Shown here one piece after another: positions 54,760-63,428 of a stretch of 64,000 nucleotides of DNA (position 1 is the stretch's first letter; each line of letters begins with the position of its first letter). The notes below the pieces were generated by a model, which saw only the letters and a program-made list of their open reading frames with translations, searched no databases and had not been told where the DNA came from. The stretch covers positions 1,837,243-1,901,242 of the forward strand of contig NZ_JAMOFV010000006.1 of NCBI RefSeq assembly GCF_023656515.1, written 5' to 3'. Origin of the DNA: Clostridium swellfunianum (lineage in GTDB: Bacteria > Bacillota > Clostridia > Clostridiales > Clostridiaceae). A program made the translations under genes and the position numbers.

Positions 54760-54795
54760 AAAGTGGATTTCAAGAGTTGTGCTTCGCCTCCACCA
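54760..54795. repeat. Outer attachment site of element B
   Basis: AAAGTGGATTT, 7 nt, TGTGCTTCGCCTCCACCA: identical arm spacing and core to 53408-53443. Chromosomal sequence resumes at 54796. Confidence 0.75.
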
Positions 54796-54808
54796 CCTAC
54801 ATAAACAA

Positions 54809-54838
54809 TAGCTCGGCAAATGCCGGGCTTATTTTAGT
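54809..54838 (+). terminator. Presumed original ssrA terminator
   Basis: AGCTCGGCA pairs with TGCCGGGCT (one T-G pair), then TATTTTAGTTTT. It follows directly after the last copy of the ssrA 3' end. Confidence 0.65.
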
Positions 54839-54910
54839 TTTAGAAATCTTAGGAAGATTAGTATTCACAAAATGCTATTTATCTGCTAATTGATAATTTA
54901 TACAAATAAC

Positions 54911-54940
54911 TTAACATTTGTAGCAGCATTGTATTATAAT
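54911..54940 (+). promoter_or_regulatory. Promoter of the M16 peptidase gene
   Basis: TTAACA at 54911-54916, 18 bp, TATAAT at 54935-54940. Confidence 0.6.
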
Positions 54941-54978
54941 AGTTAAGTACGTATAAAATTAATGTTAAAGGAGTATGT

Positions 54979-56220
54979 ATGGATAAGAGAATATTTGATG
55001 CTGATATAAAAATTTTACATAATGGTATAAGACTTATAAGCATAAAGAGAGATACTCAGCTTGCTTCAATTCATATTGGATTTAAGGTAGGCTCCCTTTA
55101 TGAAACAGGAGCAGATAGAGGCATTTCACATTTTATAGAGCATATGCTTTTTAAGGGAACATTAAATAAAAGTAATGAAGAGATAAATGATGCTTTAGAA
55201 AAAAGAGGCGGAGAGTATAATGCATATACCGATTACTCATGCACAGTGTACAATATAACAGCATTAAGCGAAGAGCTGGAAGCTTCTATTGAGATACTTT
55301 CTGATATGGTTAAAAACTCCAAGTTTCCTGAAAAAGAAGTAGAAAAGGAAAGGGGAGTTATACTTGCAGAACTAAGAACTAGCAAGGATGATATTGAGGA
55401 CTACAGTTTTAATAAAATACATGAAATGGCTTTTGAAAAAAGCCCGTTAAAATATGATACCTTAGGAGAAGAAAAAACTGTTAAAAAATTTACAAAACAG
55501 CAACTTTTAAGCTATTATAAACTGCATTATGCGCCTAACAACTGCTTTATTTCCATTGTATCCCCATTTGACCACATGGAAATATCGAATATGGTAGAAA
55601 AATACTTCATCGACTGGAGCAGGCAGAACATTGAAGACGTTCAGGTTATTGTTGAAGATAATAAAGAAGATAAAAAAATAACCCTAAAGAAAAATATTGA
55701 ACAAAGTACAGTAATCTACGCTTTTACTTTTCACGGGCTAAGCAAGAAGGAAGAGCTGGCCCTTAAGGTATTAAATCACAAATTTGGTGAAAGCGCTAAC
55801 TCAATACTCTTTAGGGAACTAAGAGAAGATAGAGGTTTGGCCTACGATGTATATTCTCATCTTGATATGACCAAGTATGTAAAGATGTTATATATATATA
55901 CTGCAGTTGCACCTGAAAGCGTAGAAGAAACTTTAAATGTTATTGATAACTGCATTGGGAGAATTAAAAGTGGTGACATAAATTTTAATGATGATACTGT
56001 AATTCTTATGAAAAAGGTTCTTAAGACAGCTGTGGCAGCTACTCTTGAAGACTCAACAGATCTTGGTAATTATGTTTTGCACCAATGTTTGGAAGATGAG
56101 AGTATATACGAGTTTGTTGACGACATGAAGAACCTTGAGGATATAAAAAGCAAGGATATGTATGAAGCGGCGAAGAAAGTGTTTAACAACCCTACTATAC
56201 ATATTTTATCACCAAAATAA
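54979..56220 (+). CDS. M16-family zinc peptidase (processing-peptidase type)
   Basis: 413 aa. The inverted zinc motif HxxEH is in GISHFIEHMLFKGT (about residues 52-65), with a downstream glutamate (ERGVILAELRTSKDD) as third ligand. The second half is the inactive domain with a substrate-binding RELREDRGLAYDVYSH. Relatives (YmxG/PqqL type) are cytoplasmic peptidases common in Firmicutes. AAAGGAG precedes the ATG. recX follows and may be cotranscribed. Confidence 0.88.
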   Translation: MDKRIFDADIKILHNGIRLISIKRDTQLASIHIGFKVGSLYETGADRGISHFIEHMLFKGTLNKSNEEINDALEKRGGEYNAYTDYSCTVYNITALSEELEASIEILSDMVKNSKFPEKEVEKERGVILAELRTSKDDIEDYSFNKIHEMAFEKSPLKYDTLGEEKTVKKFTKQQLLSYYKLHYAPNNCFISIVSPFDHMEISNMVEKYFIDWSRQNIEDVQVIVEDNKEDKKITLKKNIEQSTVIYAFTFHGLSKKEELALKVLNHKFGESANSILFRELREDRGLAYDVYSHLDMTKYVKMLYIYTAVAPESVEETLNVIDNCIGRIKSGDINFNDDTVILMKKVLKTAVAATLEDSTDLGNYVLHQCLEDESIYEFVDDMKNLEDIKSKDMYEAAKKVFNNPTIHILSPK

Positions 56221-56246
56221 CTTCAACTTAATTGAGGTGGTCTTAT

Positions 56247-57092
56247 ATGACTGATGATGAAAAGATTATCACAAAGATAGAAATCCAAAAGAGAAACAAA
56301 GAAAGAGTTAGCATTTTTATAGATGGAGAATATTCTTTCTCCTGCAGCGCAGAACTTGTATATATACATGGTTTAAAACCAAACAATCCAGTTAATATTG
56401 AAAAACTTCTGGAAATTGTTGATGAGGATAACTATTTAAAGTGCAAAAATGATGCTTTAAAGAAAATAGAAAGAAGCTATAAATCTGAAAAAGAAATTTA
56501 TGACAAGCTGATTAAAAAAGAATACGATGAAAAGGCAATTGCTCGTGCAATACAGTTTCTAAAAAGCTATAATTTCCTGAATGATGAACAGTTTGTTTCC
56601 TTGTATATAAAAGAAAAAATAAAATCACAAGGTAAAAATAAAATTAAGTATTCGCTTCTAAGGAAAGGTATAAGTGAGCCTTTAATTGAGGATAAGCTTA
56701 AGGAAATAAGTAACTCTTTTCAGTTTGATACAGCTCTTAAACTAGCTGAAAAAAAATATAAGATACTATCAAAAAATGAATCAGATAACAGAAAGATATA
56801 TAGCAAGCTTTGGGAGTATCTGCTTAGAAATGGTTACCAAAAGGATATAATTGATGAAACATTATCAAAGATTGAGTTTTCTGAAAAAGAAATTAGTGTT
56901 ACCGAAGAAAAAACCATTGATTTTGAAGAATTAAATAGACTAGCAGAGAAGAGATACTCTGTTCTTATAAAAACAGAAAGCAATTCACAAAAGCTTTGCA
57001 AAAAACTTGCTGACTACCTAATGAGAAAAGGGTATGCCTGGGAAGATATTAAGCCTGTGCTAAAGTCTATAGTTAGCAGTATTGATTTTTAA
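56247..57092 (+). CDS. recX: Regulatory protein RecX
   Basis: About 281 aa, at the long end for RecX. Helical three-helix repeats: KSEKEIYDKLIKKEYDEKAI, then YNFLNDEQFVSLYIKEKIKS and a repeated unit near the C-terminus (LADYLMRKGYAWEDI). RecX binds RecA filaments and modulates recombination. The ATG at 56247 follows TTGAGGTGG; a TTG at 56232 overlaps that site. recA itself is not in the window. A bidirectional terminator follows. Confidence 0.85.
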   Translation: MTDDEKIITKIEIQKRNKERVSIFIDGEYSFSCSAELVYIHGLKPNNPVNIEKLLEIVDEDNYLKCKNDALKKIERSYKSEKEIYDKLIKKEYDEKAIARAIQFLKSYNFLNDEQFVSLYIKEKIKSQGKNKIKYSLLRKGISEPLIEDKLKEISNSFQFDTALKLAEKKYKILSKNESDNRKIYSKLWEYLLRNGYQKDIIDETLSKIEFSEKEISVTEEKTIDFEELNRLAEKRYSVLIKTESNSQKLCKKLADYLMRKGYAWEDIKPVLKSIVSSIDF

Positions 57093-57097
57093 TAATA

Positions 57098-57136
57098 TAC
57101 AATAAAAAAAGACCCCAGGGTCTTTTTTTATTGTAT
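57098..57136. terminator. Bidirectional terminator between recX and the phosphofructokinase gene
   Basis: ACAATAAAAAAAGACCC pairs with GGGTCTTTTTTTATTGT: T-tracts on both strands serve the convergent genes. Confidence 0.9.
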
Positions 57137-58351
57137 TGGAATTATTGAATATTTCGGAAGGCCATTTTCAAGAGGAATATCAGGTGTTCCTTGTATAAGC
57201 GGTGATATGTAATCAACTGCTTCTTCAGTAATCCAGTTTCCTTCTTCAGTAATCCATTCCTTAGGGAAATACTTAACGTGATTTGCCACTTTCGATGGAT
57301 CTACCAATATTGTGTCGGATTTGTATGGAGTATTTTGAAGCCTTCTTATACCAACCATGTAACCAGATTTACCATCGGAAGCGTATTTAACAGCTTCTCT
57401 TCCAACACTGTAAGCTTCTTCAATATCAGTTGAGGAAGCACAGTGCATAGCAGCTCTTTGAGCTACTCCAAGCTCAAGTGTCTTAACACGAGAAGTTATC
57501 CCACTTTCCACTATCATGTTTTTCAAAGTTCCACATACTCCGCCGAGTTGAGCGTGGCCGAATTTATCATGTGAAGTACTTGAAGATTTTGCGACAAATT
57601 CCCCATCTGCATATCGAATACCTTCTGAGGCAACAATAAACACCTTGTTCTGCTCTTTGAAGCGATTAGCAACATCTTTTATGAATTTCTTTTCATCAAA
57701 ATCTGTCTCGGGAAGATATATAAAATCAACTACAGGTTTTCCATTTATTTTTGCAAGTGCAGCACTAGCTGTAAGCCAACCTGTATCCCTACCCATAGCT
57801 TCAACTATAAATACGCCATTATTTATGTATACCGATGAATCCAAGTAGCACTCTAAAACAGTAGTAGCGATATATTTGCTAGCACTGCCAAAGCCTGGAG
57901 TGTGATCAGTCTCCATAAGGTCATTATCTATTGTTTTCGGAATTCCCATAATCTTTATGTTGCTGATTCCATGTTCCTTTGTGTATTCTGTTAAAGCTCT
58001 AACTGTATCCATTGAATCATTTCCGCCTATGTAAAAGAAAGCCTCGATTTCATATTTGTTAAATATATCAAACAGTTTTTCATATTCTGAGCTGTCATTT
58101 TTGTAATCTTTCATTTTATATCTGCATGAGCCAAGCCCTGAAGAGGGTGTATATTTCATACCTTTTAGGCTTTCATAGGATATTTGAGACAAATTTATAA
58201 TTTTATCATTTAATATTCCTTCAATACCGTTTATACCAGCATACACATTATCAAAGCATTTACTTTCTATAGCTTGATCTAATACTCCCATAAATGATGC
58301 ATTAATTACAGCGGATGGTCCACCTGATTGTGCGACTAAGCAATTTTTCAT
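57128..58351 (-). CDS. 6-phosphofructokinase, probably pyrophosphate-dependent
   Basis: 407 aa. The phosphoryl-donor motif reads GGNDSMDT and the sugar-binding motif PKTIDND. In ATP-dependent enzymes these are GGDGS and PGTIDND; Asp and Lys at the two marked positions are the recognised sign of pyrophosphate use. It phosphorylates fructose-6-phosphate, probably reversibly, feeding the glycolytic block encoded earlier in the window. GAGGAGAAAT precedes the ATG. Donor choice is inferred, not proven. Confidence 0.85.
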   Translation of the reverse strand: MKNCLVAQSGGPSAVINASFMGVLDQAIESKCFDNVYAGINGIEGILNDKIINLSQISYESLKGMKYTPSSGLGSCRYKMKDYKNDSSEYEKLFDIFNKYEIEAFFYIGGNDSMDTVRALTEYTKEHGISNIKIMGIPKTIDNDLMETDHTPGFGSASKYIATTVLECYLDSSVYINNGVFIVEAMGRDTGWLTASAALAKINGKPVVDFIYLPETDFDEKKFIKDVANRFKEQNKVFIVASEGIRYADGEFVAKSSSTSHDKFGHAQLGGVCGTLKNMIVESGITSRVKTLELGVAQRAAMHCASSTDIEEAYSVGREAVKYASDGKSGYMVGIRRLQNTPYKSDTILVDPSKVANHVKYFPKEWITEEGNWITEEAVDYISPLIQGTPDIPLENGLPKYSIIPIQ

Positions 58352-58408
58352 TGTATTTCTCCTCTCAAATCAAGTATATATGCTATACTACTTCCTATTT
58401 ACATAGTA

Positions 58409-58437
58409 ATTGTAATATATTCATATCATAACTTCAA
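58409..58437 (-). promoter_or_regulatory. Promoter of the phosphofructokinase gene (minus strand)
   Basis: On the minus strand TTGAAG (58437-58432), 17 bp, TACAAT (58414-58409). Confidence 0.6.
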
Positions 58438-58614
58438 CATTTTTATTTCTATATTAATTATTTAAAAAGTTGATAAAATTATTATGAATTTATTGAATTA
58501 CTTATTGAAATATGAGAATATTTATCTCACATAGAACAAAACTAATGATATAAAGCTACACATTTAAGGTATTAAGCATAATAACTTTATGTGTAAAAAC
58601 TTAGGAGGGTTACA

Positions 58615-59169
58615 ATGGATGCTATAGAATTAATGGTAAGTGAGCACAATAATATAAAAAGAATGCTCAAAGTGATAAGAGTAATGTGTATAAAGGTTTT
58701 AAATTACGAAGAAGTTGATTTTGATGATTTTTACAAAGTAATTGATTTTGTAAGAAGCTATGCGGATAGACATCATCATGCCAAGGAAGAGAATATCCTA
58801 TTTAAAAAAATGGGTGATGAGCTTGGAGAAAAGATAGCAAAGGGTCCAGTAGCAGGAATGTTTGTTGAGCATGATATGGGAAGACATTATATGGCAAATC
58901 TTGAAACTGCTCTTCATAAACTTAAAGAAGGGGATATGGATGCAAGAGTTGATGTAATAGCTAATGCCATAAGCTATACTGATTTGCTGAATAGGCATAT
59001 AGATAAGGAGGATACAGCTATCTACACCTTCGCAAAGAGAGCTTTAAGCAAAGAAGCTATGGAAGAAGTGGAAAAGAGCTGTAGTGATGTTGAAAGTGAA
59101 GCCGCACAAAGAGGAATTCAGGATAAATATATAAAACTAATTATAGAGTTTGAAAAGAAATTTTTATAA
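58615..59169 (+). CDS. Hemerythrin HHE-domain protein
   Basis: 184 aa, all-helical. Metal-binding histidines/carboxylates occur in MVSEHNNIKRML, RHHHAKEENILF, FVEHDMGRHY and LNRHIDKEDTAIY, as in hemerythrin-like domains that bind a diiron site and sense or detoxify oxygen or nitric oxide. GGAGGG precedes the ATG. It is a single gene with its own convergent terminator. In an anaerobe an oxygen-protection role is plausible but inferred. Confidence 0.85.
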   Translation: MDAIELMVSEHNNIKRMLKVIRVMCIKVLNYEEVDFDDFYKVIDFVRSYADRHHHAKEENILFKKMGDELGEKIAKGPVAGMFVEHDMGRHYMANLETALHKLKEGDMDARVDVIANAISYTDLLNRHIDKEDTAIYTFAKRALSKEAMEEVEKSCSDVESEAAQRGIQDKYIKLIIEFEKKFL

Positions 59170-59211
59170 AAAAAGCTGTTAAAGCATATTTGCTTTAGCA
59201 GCTTTTTTAAG
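59166..59211. terminator. Bidirectional terminator between hemerythrin and threonine aldolase genes
   Basis: AAAAAGCTGTTAAAGCA pairs with TGCTTTAGCAGCTTTTT (one mismatch). Confidence 0.85.
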
Positions 59212-59212
59212 T

Positions 59213-60235
59213 TTAAAGAAGTTCTTTTAAAGTGTTTATAGCAAAATCAATATCAGATTTGCTGATCCAATAGTTTGTAACAAATCTAAATTCACCATCT
59301 TCAGGGGGATTTATCTTAATTCCTCTATTATAAAATTCTTGAACTAATCTATCTAAATCTTTATCTGTTTCAATTGCCTTAAAGAAAACCATATTAATAT
59401 GGACATCTTCCAGATTCACTCTTATGCTAGGTATTTTTGATAGTTCTTCAGCCAAGTATTTTGCATTTGCGTGATCTTCAGAGATTCTGCCTACCATCTC
59501 TTTAAGAGCCACAAGACCAGCAGCGGCAAGGAAACCTGCCTGCCTAAGCCCCCCCCCCATTAGCTTTCTACCCTTTCTAGCTCTTGCTATAAATTCTTTT
59601 GTTCCAGCTAAGATTGATCCTATGGGCGCACACAAGCCTTTTGACAGACAGAAGTTAACTGTATCACAATATCTAGTTATTTCCTTTGCATTAACCCCAA
59701 GAGCAGCAGCAGCGTTAAACAGCCTTGCTCCATCAAGATGTACTGGTATAGTATGATTTTTTCCAACAGCATAAATACTTCTCATATTTTCTAAAGATAT
59801 TACTGTACCTAGGGAATGAGCATTCTCCAAGCAAATAAGCCCTGTCTCAGGAAAATGTATATCAGTTCCTCTGATCTTAGCGTCTACTTCAACAGGATCA
59901 AGTGCCCCTTTATTGCTCCTTAATGTCCTTAACTGTACACCTGCAATAACGGCTGAAGCTCCAACTTCGTGAATTACAATGTGACTATCATCACCCACGA
60001 TAACCTCATCGCCTCTTCTACAGTGAGTCATAATAGCTAATTGGTTTCCAAAGGTTCCACTTGGAACAAACAAAGCAGCTTCTTTTCCAACTAGTTTTGC
60101 TGCAAAGGCCTCAAGTTCATTTACCGTAGGGTCATCACCATAAACATCATCCCCTACCTCAGCATTATACATTGCATCCTTCATTGCTTGGGTTGGAACA
60201 GTGACTGTATCGCTTCTTAAATCTATAAATTTCAT
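59213..60235 (-). CDS. ltaE: Threonine aldolase, low-specificity type
   Basis: 340 aa, PLP-dependent. RSDTVTVPT at the N-terminus, EVGDDVYGDDPTVNELE, HLDGARLFNAA and the lysine motif FCLSKGLCAPIGS are hallmarks. It splits threonine (or allo-threonine) to glycine and acetaldehyde; here that glycine could feed glycine reductase. A run of ten G (C on the plus strand, 59549-59558) encodes MGGGL within a conserved MGGGxRQAG. Minus-strand promoter at 60274-60302. Confidence 0.92.
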   Translation of the reverse strand: MKFIDLRSDTVTVPTQAMKDAMYNAEVGDDVYGDDPTVNELEAFAAKLVGKEAALFVPSGTFGNQLAIMTHCRRGDEVIVGDDSHIVIHEVGASAVIAGVQLRTLRSNKGALDPVEVDAKIRGTDIHFPETGLICLENAHSLGTVISLENMRSIYAVGKNHTIPVHLDGARLFNAAAALGVNAKEITRYCDTVNFCLSKGLCAPIGSILAGTKEFIARARKGRKLMGGGLRQAGFLAAAGLVALKEMVGRISEDHANAKYLAEELSKIPSIRVNLEDVHINMVFFKAIETDKDLDRLVQEFYNRGIKINPPEDGEFRFVTNYWISKSDIDFAINTLKELL

Positions 60236-60273
60236 ATTAATCGTCTCCCTTTCCTATAGCGGTTCATACTAAT

Positions 60274-60302
60274 ATTATAACTTTATTCTTTTTTAAGTTA
60301 AA
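60274..60302 (-). promoter_or_regulatory. Promoter of the threonine aldolase gene (minus strand)
   Basis: Minus strand TTTAAC (60302-60297), 17 bp, TATAAT (60279-60274). Confidence 0.5.
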
Positions 60303-60306
60303 GCAA

Positions 60307-60364
60307 AAAAGCAAAGGACTGGTGGAAAATTACAAAGGGGGTAAAACCACCAGTCATCTGCTTT
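60307..60364. other. Stable hairpin of unknown role
   Basis: GACTGGTGG pairs perfectly with CCACCAGTC around a 21-nt A/G-rich loop, extended outward by AAAGCA/TGCTTT with mismatches. No T-tract follows on either side, so it is not an ordinary terminator. Candidate small RNA or leader element. Confidence 0.5.
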
Positions 60365-60470
60365 AAGTAAGGGTGTATATAATGGGGAGGAACTATATGA
60401 AATTTTATATCAAATTGAGAGGAAGTATCAAATTCATCTTTTAATAACATTGTATGGACAAAACAAGAAA

Positions 60471-60499
60471 TTGACACTAGTAAATCTAAATTTTAAAAG
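60471..60499 (+). promoter_or_regulatory. Candidate EamA gene promoter
   Basis: Consensus TTGACA at 60471-60476, 17 bp, TAAAAG at 60494-60499 (weak -10). Confidence 0.4.
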
Positions 60500-60575
60500 T
60501 AGAAGTACACAGAAAAGTATAATTATAATATAATTATTTTATTGAATTGTTTTATAAAGTAAGGAGAGTGTTAGT

Positions 60576-61475
60576 ATGAAGAAAAAAAAACTTGCGCACT
60601 TTTTAGCATTGTTTATAATGCTTGTTTGGGGGATATCATATCTTAGTATAAAGATTGTTGTAGAAGAAATTAAGCCTGTATTATCTGCCTTTTATCGATT
60701 TTTAATAGCATCAGTTATTCTATACATAGTATTAAAAATAAAATATCCAGAAGAAAAGCTTCTAAAAGAGGATAGAATAAAAATGGCTTTAGGTGGTCTT
60801 TTTGGAGTAAGCCTGTATTTTTTCTTTGAAAATTATTCAGTGTTATATACTTCAGCATCAAATGTAGCTATTTTGATTTCTTCTATTCCAGTATTTACAT
60901 TAGTTTCACAGAGAATGATATTTAAAGAAAAACTGACAATATGGAAAGTACTAGGCGCGGGTTTGAGTGCCATAGGGATAATTGTTATAATAGTTTCAAA
61001 GGAAAAAATAAGTCTATTTTCGAAGGGCACCCTCGGAGATATCATGGCTTTAATTTCAGCTTTATGCTGGGTTGTATATAATGTCATTACAAGTAAATTT
61101 AAAGGAAAATATAAGAGTATAACTGTAACAACTTATCAGGGAATATGGGGGTGTATTTTTCTTGCTCCATCTTTATTTTTTTCAAAGATTACAGTACCTT
61201 CACTCAAGGTTTCTTTAAATCTTTTATTCTTAGCAATATTTTGCTCTTGCATTGCCTATGCTATGTATATATATTGTCTCGAACATCTTGGTGCTACAGT
61301 AATATCTACGTATATTAATCTTCAACCTATAGTAAGCCTAATTTCAGCTTATTTGTTACTTAAAGAAAGTATAACACCATGGCAAATAATAGGTTGTGTA
61401 ATTATTATCATAGGTGTATTCTTAGTAAGTTTTGGAGATCATTTTGATAGAACTAAGTTCGAAGAACTTGTTTAA
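60576..61475 (+). CDS. EamA/DMT-family transporter
   Basis: 299 aa with about ten predicted transmembrane helices in two EamA repeats (MLVWGISYLSIK in the first; GDIMALISALCWVVYNVITS in the second). Drug/metabolite-type exporters of this family move amino acids or other small metabolites. The substrate cannot be read. AAGGAG precedes the ATG. The Nudix gene follows 22 bases after its stop and is probably cotranscribed. Confidence 0.88.
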   Translation: MKKKKLAHFLALFIMLVWGISYLSIKIVVEEIKPVLSAFYRFLIASVILYIVLKIKYPEEKLLKEDRIKMALGGLFGVSLYFFFENYSVLYTSASNVAILISSIPVFTLVSQRMIFKEKLTIWKVLGAGLSAIGIIVIIVSKEKISLFSKGTLGDIMALISALCWVVYNVITSKFKGKYKSITVTTYQGIWGCIFLAPSLFFSKITVPSLKVSLNLLFLAIFCSCIAYAMYIYCLEHLGATVISTYINLQPIVSLISAYLLLKESITPWQIIGCVIIIIGVFLVSFGDHFDRTKFEELV

Positions 61476-61497
61476 TAAATTATATGAGAGGTTAGTG

Positions 61498-62136
61498 ATG
61501 ATTAACAAGATAGATAATATTTTTAGAAACAGAAAAACAGATATTCTCGGTGAGCATAAAAAATTTGCAGTTATGCTCCTATTGACTAAGGAAAAAGGAG
61601 AAGCACATATTATATTTGAGGTAAGAGCGTCTCATCTCAGACAGCAGCCAGGAGATATTTGCCTGCCAGGCGGAAAGATTGAAAAAGATGAAAGTCCTAA
61701 GAAAGCCGCAATTAGGGAAGCTGTTGAGGAACTTAATTTAAAACCTGAAGATATAGAATACATTGGAGAGATGGATTACTTTGTAAGTCCTTATGGAACC
61801 ATTATGTATCCTTTTATTGCTAAACTAAATAATAATAGCATTATCCCAAATAAAGATGAGGTAGATCATATATTCAAAATTCCTATAAACTATTTTATGA
61901 ATAATGAACCTCAACTTTATGAAATGGAAATTGGTCCAAATTTAAAAGATGATTTTCCGTACCACCTTGTTAAGGGCGGGCGCAGCTATAAATTCAGTAG
62001 AGGTTTCTTAAAACAGTACTTTTATGTATATGAAAACTACGTTATATGGGGCTTCACCGCTATGATAATTAAAGGTTTTATAGATACAATTAAAAAGGAA
62101 GGCTTAAGCAGCAGTCTTCCTTCTGATTCCAAATAA
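61498..62136 (+). CDS. Nudix hydrolase, CoA-pyrophosphatase type
   Basis: About 212 aa. The segment LRQQPGDICLPGGKIEKDES leads into the Nudix box ending REAVEELNL, with GK..E..REA..EE intact. The preceding QPGDICLPGG matches the UPF0035 motif typical of coenzyme A pyrophosphatases. The ATG at 61498 follows GAGAGGTTAGTG; an ATG at 61432 inside the EamA gene is ignored. Cytoplasmic; CoA-type substrate inferred. Confidence 0.82.
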   Translation: MINKIDNIFRNRKTDILGEHKKFAVMLLLTKEKGEAHIIFEVRASHLRQQPGDICLPGGKIEKDESPKKAAIREAVEELNLKPEDIEYIGEMDYFVSPYGTIMYPFIAKLNNNSIIPNKDEVDHIFKIPINYFMNNEPQLYEMEIGPNLKDDFPYHLVKGGRSYKFSRGFLKQYFYVYENYVIWGFTAMIIKGFIDTIKKEGLSSSLPSDSK

Positions 62137-62448
62137 AGCTATAGAAATTACCATTGCAGCCAAAAAACCAATAACGTAAATGGTGTTAACTAAACCACTG
62201 CCAAAAAAATACTTTAGATATATAAAAACAGCGAAGGATGCAATACACCAGAATAAAAATATGTAGGACATTCTGTTGTTGCGGTTTCTCCAATCCTCCG
62301 GATCTTTCATATTTCCTACAATTTTGTCTTTATGCCTATTGTTGTCTGATGTGTTCATAACAAGTACTTTGAAATAAAATACAAAAGCAAGATCTACAAC
62401 AGCTATAGCGATAAATAAGTAGGACAGAGCTGAACTGGTCATATTCAT
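62104..62448 (-). CDS. Small membrane protein, 114 aa
   Basis: Three hydrophobic segments (SYLFIAIAVVDLAFVFYFKV, SYIFLFWCIASFAVFIYL and TIYVIGFLAAMVISIALFG) separated by a charged loop rich in D/N/R/K. It ends in basic residues. GGAGGATTT precedes the ATG. It is convergent with the Nudix gene and overlaps it by 33 bases. Resembles small DUF3784-like integral membrane proteins, but I am not sure. Confidence 0.7.
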   Translation of the reverse strand: MNMTSSALSYLFIAIAVVDLAFVFYFKVLVMNTSDNNRHKDKIVGNMKDPEDWRNRNNRMSYIFLFWCIASFAVFIYLKYFFGSGLVNTIYVIGFLAAMVISIALFGIRRKTAA

Positions 62449-62636
62449 ATTAAATCCTCCATTCTATTTTAATATTTAAATATAGTATACCCACATACAT
62501 GTGTATATATTTTATGAGTTATATTAAATTAATTGAGCAAAAATTAACAAATGATTAATAATTTTAAAAACTCTTCATTTTTTCGAAAATTTACATTATA
62601 ATATAGAAAAGCTTTATGAATGGGGAGGACTAGGGG

Positions 62637-62861
62637 ATGGCTGTTTGTTCTTTTTTATCGACGGCGCAAAATAAGATAGATTGTTTTAATGAATGTGCTT
62701 TTTATAATTGGGAAGAGAATGATGGAGTTTGTCCATTTAAAAACATAACAGGTACTAGATTTAATAAAGTTAAAGACTTCTTTTCTTATGATTTGTTTGG
62801 GGAGGATACTGTACAAGTAAAAGAAATAGACAAGTATTATATTGAAAAAGAATATATATAA
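62637..62861 (+). CDS. Small cysteine-containing protein, 74 aa
   Basis: Not recognised as a named family. Cysteines occur at residues 4, 16, 20 and 32 (CSFLSTAQNKIDCFNECAFY then CPFKN), which could bind metal or iron-sulfur. GGGGAGG precedes the ATG. ndk follows 120 bases downstream on the same strand. Small proteins of this type seem common in clostridia. Confidence 0.6.
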   Translation: MAVCSFLSTAQNKIDCFNECAFYNWEENDGVCPFKNITGTRFNKVKDFFSYDLFGEDTVQVKEIDKYYIEKEYI

Positions 62862-62981
62862 GCATTTAAAAGCATATACACTTAGTTAAATTTAACACAA
62901 GTGTATATTTTTTTATATTATGTATAAAATATACTTTAAAACTATGTACTTATAGGCAAATTAAGAGCGCAGGAGGGTTTT

Positions 62982-63389
62982 ATGCAAAGAACATTGGTAC
63001 TTATTAAGCCTGATGGAGTTGAAAGGAAGCTTATAGGAGAAATTATAAGCTTTTATGAAAAAAGAGACTTAAATATAATAGCTTTAAGAATGGTTAAAGC
63101 TGATAGAGAGACAGCTCAAAAGCATTATGAAGACCATAAGGGAAGACCTTATTTCGATAGTGTAATTGATTATATAACAGAAGATAATCTTTGTGCTATG
63201 GTTATAGAGGGAGAAGATATTATAGAACTGGTTAGAAGAATAAACGGTGATAAGGATCCATTAAAATCTGATGATGGAAGCATAAGAGGGAGATTTGCTA
63301 ATAATAAAACTAGAAATCTTGTTCATGCCTCAGATTCAGTTGAAAATGCAAATAGAGAGATATCTATATGGTTTCCAGAACTTCTTTAA
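62982..63389 (+). CDS. ndk: Nucleoside diphosphate kinase
   Basis: 135 aa. TLVLIKPDGVERKLIGEII at the start; GSIRGRFANNKTRNLVHASD carries the catalytic histidine that is phosphorylated, then SVENANREISIWFPEL. It balances nucleoside triphosphate pools. GGAGGG precedes the ATG. The hairpin after it is shared with the convergent IscA-like gene. Confidence 0.95.
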   Translation: MQRTLVLIKPDGVERKLIGEIISFYEKRDLNIIALRMVKADRETAQKHYEDHKGRPYFDSVIDYITEDNLCAMVIEGEDIIELVRRINGDKDPLKSDDGSIRGRFANNKTRNLVHASDSVENANREISIWFPELL

Positions 63390-63396
63390 GCAAAGT

Positions 63397-63428
63397 AAAA
63401 AGATGGCTAATTACAGCCATCTTTTTTA
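63397..63428. terminator. Bidirectional terminator between ndk and the IscA-like gene
   Basis: AAAAAGATGGCT pairs with AGCCATCTTTTT, 6-nt loop. It includes the last codons of the minus-strand gene. Confidence 0.85.

Larger units (their letters stand above)
53444..54795. mobile_element. Element B remnant, about 1.35 kb, tandem to element A
   Basis: Starts with a near-copy of the left end of element A (hairpin CCTCGACA-GAAA-TGTCGAGG at 53451-53470) and ends with the same right arm plus core at 54760-54795. Between them are a kinase-like pseudogene, a 34-nt remnant resembling the large serine recombinase gene and a small minus-strand peptide gene. It appears to be a decayed relative of element A. 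Confidence 0.6.
54585..54978. other. Noncoding gap with the outer attachment site
   Basis: 394 bp. It contains the second right arm and core (54760-54795), the presumed original ssrA terminator (54809-54838) and the promoter of the M16 peptidase gene. Nothing else was recognised. Confidence 0.6.
60236..60575. other. 340-bp gap between threonine aldolase and EamA genes
   Basis: Contains the aldolase promoter (minus strand), a strong hairpin at 60307-60364, a possible 15-codon frame at 60397-60444 behind GGGGAGG and the candidate EamA promoter. Confidence 0.55.

Noticed and set aside
60397-60444. 15-codon frame behind GGGGAGG
   Set aside because: Too short to support as a gene; mentioned only as part of the gap description.
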